Source: Episyrphus balteatus (lineage: Eukaryota > Arthropoda > Insecta > Diptera > Syrphidae). Taken from it: DNA of 64,000 nucleotides. The stretch's first letter is position 1, and each line of letters starts with the position of its first letter. The translations under genes and the position numbers were made by a program. The notes beneath the pieces were generated by a model. The model saw nothing but the letters and a program-made list of their open reading frames with translations, was not told where the DNA came from and ran no database searches. Shown here piece after piece: positions 56,356 through 64,000 of the stretch. The DNA is taken from the NCBI RefSeq assembly GCF_945859705.1, contig NC_079136.1:55690094-55754093 (forward strand), written 5' to 3'.

Positions 56356-57041
56356 GGGGGGAAATCCCTCTGAAATTTTTTATTTCAGAATTATTTTTTT
56401 TGTCTAATAAATTCATTTATCAACCGAAGATACTATTTTCAGTGGTCTTAGCCTTAAATGAAGCCTCAAAAGTCCCTAGATAGTCCCGAATCCCATGCGC
56501 TCCGAATCTACCACACTACGAAAACGTAAACTTTAAACGCATTTATCTCGAAACGCGTTTTTTTTCCACGCCGTGCAACGTAACTCAAAAACTAATGAAG
56601 CAAAATTATAAAAGGCAAATTACTCGTTAAATTGTTGGCCATGGCATGAACCTAAAAGTTCAATAAAATAATTACAATAAATATTTTTTTTAACAATTTC
56701 TTTATAAAAAAACATTGTGTTTTTTCGTTTTTTTTGGTCTCTTATTTTTATTTTAGATTTGTTTTTACTAAATTTAGGTTCATGCAATGCGTATAAATAT
56801 ATTGTATTTTATTTTTGATCATAAATAGTTTTCTGGACCAGGGCATTGCACGGCGCAAAAGCGAGGCGTCAACTTTAAAGAGCTCTAGAGCCGCCATTTT
56901 GTTTTTTTCTCACTTCAAAAAAAATTGTATCAATTCTTCATAATGTCAATAATATCATATACTTTTCCAAATTTCAACAAATGCTTTCGATTTTCCAAAA
57001 AAAATTATTGAAAAAGCTGTTCTCCTGAGGGATTTCCCCCC
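56356..57041. mobile_element. MITE with GGGGGGAAATCCCTC ends and TTA flanks
   Basis: The inverted ends GGGGGGAAATCCCTC (56356) and GAGGGATTTCCCCCC (to 57041) are perfect over 15 bp. TTA flanks both sides (56353-56355, 57042-57044), the 3-bp TWA duplication typical of PIF/Harbinger. The 686-bp interior has 'tgcacggcgcaaaagcgagg' and related GC-richer text but no transposase frame. Confidence 0.85.
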
Positions 57042-57260
57042 TTAAAAATTCTTCTTTAATACTTCCAAAATATTAAAATTATTATTAACCTTTTTTTGTA
57101 TTAAATTTCAATATTTAAGTATGTATTAAGTTTACTACTTGTAACACAAAAATTATTAGAAAATAACCTCCGTGGTTGTAATACAAGAATATTAAATTTT
57201 AATCAAACGACAGCAGCAGCCATTTGAAAACAAAATAAAATTGATTGTTTGAGGTGACTT
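57042..57260. repeat. TATTAAATTTTAATA-type motif array, left part
   Basis: Loose repeats of TATTAAA/TTTAATA words follow TTAAAAATTCT (57042). A similar, longer array is at 58975-59276, ending AGAATTTTTAA, the complement of that start. Element A4 lies between them, possibly inserted in an older array element. Confidence 0.4.
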
Positions 57261-58807
57261 AAAAAATAAAATGCACGACTGGGTCGCACGAACTTGCTCT
57301 TGGAGTTAAAGTTGCTTAAATTTTTAAGACTTTTTATATAGAAATTTGGAAAAAAAAAATTAAATTGGTTTAAAAAAAAAAAATAAAATAAAATCTGAAA
57401 TTGAATTGCCCTCAAAAACAAGTATGCAGTTTTGATGAATATATTAACGTGCATTTTTAGAAAAAAAAATTTCAAAATCGTTAGAGCCGTTTTTTAAAAA
57501 AACAATTTTTTATAAATAATTTTTTGGAAAAAAAGTTTTAAAATAAAATTGTAATGCCATTGTGTAGAAATCAGTAATCAACATCTAAAAACAAAATTTC
57601 AAAAAAATTCAATGTCCCGTTTTCGAAAATTTGATTTTTCAAAAAAAAAATTTCAAAATTTTTATTTTTTTGGAAATTTTATTTTTGGTTTATATTTAAA
57701 TTATATAAATGCTTCTTCACAAAAAGTTTCGTTGAAATCGAATAAGAAATTTCGGAGATATTCGAATTTGAAAAAAACGGTTCTATGGCAGGTACCGTTA
57801 ATAATGATTTTCAAAAAAAAATTTTTCATTGAAATATAGACCTTAGCTTAAAACTAACATTTGAATTTTTTAAACAAAATCGTTGGAGCCGTTTTTGAGA
57901 TATTTCAATTTTACTAAAATCGGTATATGACAAGTACCGTTATTTTTGGTCCAAAAAAATTAATTCCAAAAACCCCTCTGGAGAGTCGCCAAATAACGCT
58001 ACATACCAAGTTTGACATTAATCGGTTCATCCGTTTAGGCTGTAGCTCCTTATACAGACAGACAGACAGACAGACTGACAGACTGACAGACTGACAGACT
58101 GACAGACTGACAGACTGACAGACTGACAGACTGACAGACTGACAGACTGACAGACTGACAGACTGACAGACTGACAGACTGACAGACTGACAGACTGACA
58201 GACTGACAGACTGACAGACTGACAGACTGACAGACTGACAGACTGACAGACTGACAGACTGACAGACTGACAGACTGACAGACTGACAGACTGACAGACT
58301 GACAGACTGACAGACTGACAGACTGACAGACTGACAGACTGACAGACTGACAGACTGACAGACTGACAGACTGACAGACTGACAGACTGACAGACTGACA
58401 GACTGACAGACTGACAGACTGACAGACTGACAGACTGACAGACTGACAGACTGACAGACTGACAGACTGACAGACTGACAGACTGACAGACTGACAGACT
58501 GACAGACTGACAGACTGACAGACTGACAGACTGACAGACTGACAGACTGACAGACTGACAGACTGACAGACTGACAGACTGACAGACTGACAGACTGACA
58601 GACTGACAGACTGACAGACTGACAGACTGACAGACTGACAGACTGACAGACTGACAGACTGACAGACAGACGGACAGACGGACTTCCGGGACCCACTTTT
58701 TTGGCATTGTCTACCATCGTAATGTCATAGAAAAATGTCATCTCAACTTTTTTTTTTTGTACGAATGCATAACTTGATATATAGGTAGTACCTATATCGC
58801 AAGTAAA
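57261..58807 (+). mobile_element. Family-A element copy A4 with giant 8-mer array
   Basis: Full-length copy: 'aataaaatgcacgactgg' start, 'gtttaggctgtagctcctt', tetranucleotide block, 'gggacccacttttttggca', and 'acctatatcgcaagtaaaa' end. It contains the intact TA (57935-57936) that copy A2 lost to a transposon. The minus-strand 275-codon frame across the array is repetitive Ser/Val/Leu/Cys/Gln and is not a gene. Confidence 0.9.
58054..58682. repeat. (GACAGACT)n microsatellite, ~74 units
   Basis: A few GACA units pass into about 593 bp of perfect GACAGACT repeats, ending in GACAGACAGACGGACAGACG. No substitutions were seen inside the 8-mer block. The same position holds plain (GACA)n in A1 and three GACA units in A2. 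Confidence 0.95.
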
Positions 58808-58974
58808 AAAAATTTAATCAAAAATTGTAAATTTGTACTTATTTGAAGGCGCTTGGTGTTTTTTTGAAGTAAAATGCATACATTACAGATGAATTTTGTC
58901 GGCAAAAAGATTTTACATGCCATAGTTTGTGAAACAGATAAAATAGAGACAATAATATCACCATTATTATATTA

Positions 58975-59276
58975 TTATTTATGATAGATATATTTGGTAT
59001 TGAATTGAAATATTTTTGTATTATCTTTTAGTAAAATTCTTATTAGAAATTAATATAAAAAGATTAAATTTTAATATGCAATACTTGAAATTTTATACAT
59101 TTGGTATTAAATTCTAAAAAACTGTATTATTTTTTAATATGTACAACTATATTAAATTTTAATACTTTGTGTATTAACTAAAAAAATTTAATATTTGTCA
59201 TGTATTAAATATTAATACAGAGGTGTAGACCTATATGTAACCCAAAAAGTATTAAAAAATACTCCAGAATTTTTAA
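58975..59276. repeat. TATTAAATTTTAATA-type motif array, right part
   Basis: TATTAAA and TTTAATA words recur about every 15-30 bp and the stretch ends in AGAATTTTTAA, complementary to the start at 57042. It may be the right half of an array element split by A4. Confidence 0.4.
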
Positions 59277-60117
59277 CTGTGTGCATTTCAATGAAAGTAT
59301 TTAAACTTAAAAGCTTCGAGCGTTCTTCATCGGTATCATGAAATGAGTTGATCACTTTGATATTTTACTATTTTTCGGAATGATTTAGCGTCGAAGACGA
59401 CAATTTAAAAATCGAAGTAGATTGTAGAATTAAAGTTAATTTAAAATTATTTTTAAATTAACTTTGGATGTGGATGTGAAAGCCTCCATGTTAAAAGTAC
59501 CATCTCGCAAAAAAAATTAACAGGACCGTTGGTATTTCCATGTTCAAAGGAAAGAACCCCGTTCAAAAGGCAATATCAAAGCAAGGAAACAAAAAGATTG
59601 GGCTCTCTTGTGATTCGAGCCCCACATCTCTGGTTCAAATGTTACGGACTGTGATCAAGGTTCAAAGTTACACTAAACTACTTTTTTTCGATGACTTACG
59701 ACCGGTCTCTCATAATTTCTTCTATCGGACAACTTAATTAGTGAATGAAAATCTATTTAATGACTTAACAGTTGCTCAAAAAGGCAATAAATGAACTATA
59801 TCGGAACCGAATTTGTACTGGTATTTTTTCTAAGTAATTCTTTGAGAAATACTTATTTAAACAGCAGTATGCAACTGAAAATCCCATATAATTAAATACT
59901 GTATGCCCCTATGTACATAATATTACCCCTTATTTAATTTCAGAGGGAAGATCAAACTTCCAGTGTTCAGATAAAGTGAGACCACCAAGTAAATGCACAC
60001 CAATAGAAAATGAAGTTATTCTATTTATCAATGATAGAATAGAATCAAAATCGTTGAGATACACAAAATACAATTATTCTTTTTGTTTTGTGGATTAGTA
60101 GTTTGACAATTGGTCGA
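59277..60117. other. Upstream region of the 60.3-kb gene
   Basis: Mostly unique. No exon is called. The 65-codon plus frame at 59540-59737 has no recognised motif. It is plausible 5' regulatory DNA of the gene starting downstream. Confidence 0.35.
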
Positions 60118-60123
60118 TCAGTT
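60118..60123 (+). promoter_or_regulatory. Candidate initiator (TCAGTT)
   Basis: TCAGTT matches the insect initiator TCAKTY and lies 211 bp upstream of the ATG at 60331, followed by a GC-richer leader ('ggtctcgtttgctttgcatg'). No TATA box is at the right distance and no downstream promoter element was found at the expected place. A second candidate is GCAGTTC at 60163. Confidence 0.3.
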
Positions 60124-60330
60124 TGGTCTCGTTTGCTTTGCATGCGTCATTTTGTTTCGGGGGCAGTTCGATAGACAGTGTATATTCACCAATTCTGTGT
60201 TTCCAGGAAGTGAATCAAAAGTGTGTTAATGTGTCTTTAAAGATAAATAAAGGTGTTGAGTGTGTAATTTGAAAGTGATTATACTTTTTATAAAAAAAAA
60301 AAATAATAATAACAAATCCCTTAAAAAAAA

Positions 60331-60428
60331 ATGGATAAAATGATGGCAATGTTTGAGGATGCAGATCCTTTAAAAACATGGTGGCCTTTCATTATTGCTG
60401 TTGCTGTTGGGATAGTTGTTACAATCAG
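60331..60428 (+). CDS. First coding exon of a single-pass or membrane-anchored protein
   Basis: ATG 60331 lies in a good A-rich start context after a leader without other long frames. The exon encodes 32 codons plus two bases and ends ATCAG|GTAAGT, a consensus donor, so the intron is phase 2. The peptide has an acidic head (FEDADPLKTWW) and a hydrophobic segment WPFIIAVAVGIVVTI, then Arg or Ser across the junction, as for an N-terminal membrane anchor. The D-P-x-x-x-WWP-plus-helix start resembles N-termini of insect retinol dehydrogenase-like short-chain dehydrogenases, but that is from memory and weak. The next exon is beyond the window end or not recognised. Confidence 0.7.
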
Positions 60429-61672
60429 GTAAGTCAACAGAATTTGGGTATTGAAAGCTCTACTATGACCATAAGCAATTTATTTCAATTTTTCTTCTTG
60501 ACCTTGAGTCCTTTAACCCAATCTTTAATTTTATTTAAACTCTGTCAGAGTTCTTGTCGGAATCAAAAAAACACTCTAAGTGGATCATTTATGATAATTG
60601 CTTATCCAGAATAAGGATATGAAAGGAAATGAGTTATCCTTTTTTTGTTTACACATTTTGCGGTTCTCAAGGAGTTTCTTAATTCTCTACCAACAACATA
60701 TTTATATCTATTTTATCAAATTAGAAAAAATAAAACAGAAAAAACAATCATCAAACAAAAATAGAAAATATAAAAAGTTTATTTTTGTCTTTTAAAATCG
60801 CTTTCAATTAAGATTGCAAATGCCAAAGTAAATAAAGTCTGTGTTGTAGAAGGATGTCAGAGAGAGGGCAATAGATTCCAGAATCTAACTCTATCAACTC
60901 TGTCTTCCAGCAGACATTGCATCTCATTAATTCAATTTGAATATTCACACCGCCTCATTAATCACGCGCAACTTGAAGAAGTTTTCCATTTTTCAAAACA
61001 ACTCTCCTCTATCCTTTCATCACACTTTTGAGCAGCATAAAACAGAAAAGTAAACGAAACGAAATTAAAAGGATATCGAATATAAGAAAATATTTTCAAG
61101 TGCTTTAAAATTTACAGGATGTAGTTGTTGGAAAAGTTTCTGATGTTTAACGTTTTTATTTGAGTTCAAAGTTGAAGTTGATAGATAAAAAGGTATTTTT
61201 CGAATTTACAGAAAATAGACAAGAGTGCAAATATTAAGAAGGATCGAAAGAGCATACAAAATAAAAAAGTTTATTAGCAAAAAAATCTTGCTAAAATGTT
61301 TGGTGTCAAATAAATTATAATTAATATTTTCTTGTACATATTAAAAAGTTTCTCAAATTGGTGGAATTTCAGAATTAAAAGAAGCATGTCTTTGAACTTT
61401 GAAACAATTTTCTATTAGTAACATTTTGTTTGTTTTGAATCTCAAACCATTGATGTGTGTTTGTAATTGATTTGCTAGAATGGGGGACACCTAGAAATTC
61501 CTGCCAATTTTTATTTCTCTTATCAATATAATCATAGGTACATATTAAAAAAGGAAATAGAAATTGAGACATTAAAATTTAATAATTTTTTGAAAACAAA
61601 AATTAAATAGGTATTGTTCGTATGTCATTTTGTAGTAATTTTGCTATTTTCTAATACTCAGTAGCTACTCAC
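60429..61672 (+). other. Intron 1 of the 60.3-kb gene, proximal part
   Basis: No coding was recognised. Short open frames near 60598-60795 and 61375-61572 are A/T-rich and lack splice support. Confidence 0.5.
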
Positions 61673-62668
61673 TTTTTACTTGCGATATAGGTACTATAGG
61701 GCAAGTTTAGGATTCGTAAAAAAAATCGAACTTGAGATAACAATTTTACATGACATTACGATGATGGAGAATGCCAAAAAAGTGGGTCCGCAAATTCTGT
61801 CTGTCTGTGTGTCTGTCTCTATCTGGAGCTGCACCCTAAACGAGTGAAGTGATTTTCTTCAAACTTGGTAGTTAGCAGTTTTTGGTGATTCCCTAGAGGG
61901 GAAATTGAATTTTTTTTTTTTATGACCAAAACTAACGGTACCTGCCATATAACGGAAATAGAAAAGTTAATTTTTTTCAAAAACGGCTCTAACGATTTTG
62001 ATTAAAATTTTTGTGTTTAGTACTACACATAAGAGCCAACTTTTTAAATAAAAAAAATATTTTTTGTACCGTTATTAACGGTACCTGTCATAGAACGGTT
62101 TTTTTCGTTTCTGAATATCTCAAACAACATTAAGCCGATTTAAATGAAAATTTTTATAAAAAAGTGTGTAAGTAAAGATAATATTAAAATTTTAGAAAAT
62201 TAAAAAAAAACGCATTTTTGGATTTTTAAAAAATATTTCAAAATTTTTTTTTGAAAAATCAATTTTTTGAAAACGGATCAATGAAAAATTTTGAAATTTA
62301 GTTTTTATGTGTAAATTAATTATTTCTTCAAAATGGCATACCAACTTTTTTTTTGCAAAATGTTAAAAAATTTTTATATATAAAAATTTATTTTTTTAAA
62401 AAACGGCTCCTACAATTTTCGAAAATTTTTTTCTAAAAATACCTTTTTATACAAGAAATAAAATGGCATATTTGTTTTTTTTTTTTAAGATAATTTAAAA
62501 CGGAGTTTAATTATGTAATTATAAAAACAGATTTAATTTTTTTATACTACTTATGAAATTTCTTCAAAATATCAAATTTTAAATTTCTTGAATAAATAGC
62601 TTTAACATTATAGTAACTTTAAGCATAAGAGCAAGTACGTGCGACCCCAGTCGTGCAATTTATTTTTA
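61673..62668 (-). mobile_element. Family-A element copy A5, inverted copy of A1
   Basis: It reads as the reverse complement of A1 from 'tttttacttgcgatataggt' to 'gtcgtgcaatttattttt', including 'gtctgtctctatctggagct'. The tetranucleotide run is very short (GTCTGTCTGTGTGTCTGTC). Identity with A1 is high over ~1 kb, so both belong to the same recent subfamily. It lies in the intron after the first exon. Confidence 0.9.
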
Positions 62669-63329
62669 TTCGCAAAACAAAAGTAAATTATACAAATAAG
62701 CAATTATTTTTTTATATTTTGAACAACATAAAAAAATAAGTAGCTACTGAGGACTGAGTTGTAGAAAAAACAGGGCTAATGGACGCCTAAAACGAAGATT
62801 TCAAAAAATATAATGCTCCGTTTTCGCAAATTTTAATAGAAAAAATATATTTTTCAAAATCCAAAAATTTATTTTTCAAAATTATAAGTTTTGATTTATA
62901 CATATTAAAATCGTAAAAATTCTTTGACATAAAAAATCATTTTAATTTAACAAGTCATTTGGGGACTTCCGCGAATTATGAAATTATAATTATTTAGGTA
63001 TTTATTTTTTATTTAAGTTTGCAAAATTTTTTAAGATTAATTCAAGTTACAATTAATACCAAAGAAATAGAAAAGGTGGTTGTCTGTAAAATCGGTTTAT
63101 ATATACCTATTATAAAAAAGCAAAAAAAAAAAACATTGATTGAAATTTATTAATTACCTACATTAAAAATTAGCATTTCTTATTATGTCAATTTTTTTAT
63201 ATGCGAAAGTATATACAAAAATTATGCCTTCAATAAGCCTTATATTTCTTCTAAAGTATTAAGCTTTTACTAAAGCCTATATTTTTTGTATAGTATAAAA
63301 ATGATTTCTTGAAATCACACATTTTTCAC
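62669..63329. other. AT-rich intronic DNA with old repeat text
   Basis: 'ggttgtctgtaaaatcggtt' at ~63078 echoes ~17246. No gene is seen. Confidence 0.35.
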
Positions 63330-63700
63330 GAAAAAAGCGAAAAAATAAACTTTATTTTTCTTTACACATCATATTGTCAATATTTTTATATGACAACCTA
63401 TGACAAATCTTATACCATCTGAAAGATAATTATTTTAGTTTTCAATATTTACCTCAATCATATTAGTATGACGTCTAGAAAAAAAGCATGGTGTAAATTT
63501 TTGATTTCGATCAATTTTCATAAAAAAAAATAACAAAAACAAATTTTTTTTCTTCCTTTTCGATTTGACAACTTATATCATTGGAAAGCTATTTATTACG
63601 TCAAAATTAAAAATGAGATAACGGTACGTCCCTCACAGGTGTTTTGTTCACGCTCGTATCGATCCGTTTAAGCTTCGTACAGTCATCTTACTTGTATGTA
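63330..63700 (+). mobile_element. Family-B related fragment, copy 5 (diverged)
   Basis: 'tatatgacaacctatgacaa' followed by 'ataccatctgaaag', and later 'gagataacggtacgtccctc' and 'caggtgttttg', follow the block order of B2 and B3 with heavy divergence. Ends are not clear. Confidence 0.6.
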
Positions 63701-64000
63701 TGTATAAACATAAAAGTTAGGTAAGCCACCCGAGAGGGCGGTGTTAGGTTTTTTAGTTACGAAATTTCTTGATTCAGTCCCCGCGTTCAAAGGCCGCGAT
63801 AAAGTCTTGCAATAACTTAAAAAAATAAAAAACCTTTTTTTATATTTTTATTTTCTAGAGTTTGCGTTTTTTAGAAATAATGATATTTTCAACGGTTTAA
63901 ATTGGCACATTTTTCGCAGAAATATTATGAAATTTTGTTAAGGAATTAAAAAATTTCGGATAAACCTGTCATTATTGCGAAAAAAAATGATATTTTTAAC
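63701..64000. other. Window end, nothing recognised
   Basis: There is a small GC-rich patch (CCACCCGAGAGGGCGGTG, ~63727) and otherwise AT-rich DNA, presumably still intronic. Confidence 0.35.

Noticed and set aside
57914..58741. 275-codon minus-strand ORF of repeated SVSLSVCQ
   Set aside because: It is the translation of the perfect 8-mer microsatellite in element A4; a similar repeat is open in a second frame.
59595..59660. B-box-like words (GATTCGAGCC, GGTTCAAATG) suggesting a tRNA
   Set aside because: No A box at a proper distance and no cloverleaf could be drawn on either strand.
61659..62754. CTCAGTAGCTACT and AGTAGCTACTGAG flanking copy A5 as possible inverted ends
   Set aside because: The words are partly self-palindromic (AGTAGCTACT) and lie at unequal distances from the element ends, so chance or unrelated repeats are likelier.
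1..64000. Bacterial-style features (operons, ribosome binding sites, insertion sequences, origins)
   Set aside because: Composition, splice signals and transposon types are those of an insect nuclear genome.

Overview
The window reads as a nuclear eukaryotic scaffold, almost certainly an insect and most likely a dipteran. It is strongly AT-rich, has no operons and no long uninterrupted genes, and the only convincing coding pieces are short exons with GT/AG splice signals. Non-autonomous transposons dominate, including elements that carry a (GACA)n/(GTCY)n tetranucleotide core like the 'mini-me'/DINE-1 (Helentron) elements known from Diptera, and a piggyBac-type MITE with the classic CCCTAGAAAGATAATC end. 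Most of the short open frames are chance readings of AT-rich or tandemly repeated DNA.

Coding content is small. A terminal exon on the plus strand (28954-29144) follows a strong acceptor. It ends in an Asn-rich tail and is followed by A/T-rich sequence with AATAAA signals that looks like a 3'UTR. It holds a fully paired hairpin at 29877-29962. A first coding exon on the plus strand (60331-60428) encodes a short N-terminus plus one membrane segment, then a consensus GTAAGT donor; its intron runs to the end of the window. A GC-richer, GAGA-rich island at 10.25-10.75 kb looks like a promoter/5' exon region with small ORFs. Decayed coding relics are a LINE reverse transcriptase (12.7-13.6 kb, plus), a Penelope-type endonuclease tail (50.1-50.4 kb, minus) and an unidentified minus-strand piece (51.58-51.9 kb).

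Region by region: 0-12 kb is mostly unique AT-rich DNA with small inverted repeats (2.65, 2.96-3.22 kb), a decayed TTAA-type MITE (4.77 kb), one foldback arm (5.10 kb) and a family-B repeat (7.83-9.08 kb). From 12 to 25 kb come the LINE relic, a family-A (GACA) element (14.36-15.39 kb), family B again (17.5-18.85 kb), a hAT MITE with an 8-bp target duplication (20.34-20.88 kb) and a TTAA MITE (23.53-23.77 kb). From 25 to 42 kb, two inverted copies of a minisatellite plus AGCTC-rich hAT-like element (25.6-26.7 and 39.2-41.2 kb) bracket a 22-bp degenerate array, the terminal exon, an A element with a TA-type transposon nested in it, and a head-to-head pair of A copies. The right-hand copy carries the piggyBac MITE, and the left-hand copy preserves the empty site. 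From 45 to 52 kb there is a cluster of elements built from degenerate arrays of ~15-bp motifs arranged as inverted repeats, one with an 8-bp target duplication and an 84-bp near-perfect palindrome, followed by a ~155-bp-arm foldback and ~148-bp tandem repeats. From 55 to 59 kb are A and B copies, a TTA-flanked MITE and a ~600-bp perfect 8-mer array. From 60 to 64 kb are the first exon and its intron with a further A copy.

No genes act together here in a pathway. The interest lies in nested transposon insertions with readable empty sites, long hairpins that could feed small-RNA pathways, and the motif-array element cluster at 45.5-51.3 kb, which is the best candidate for something not yet described.
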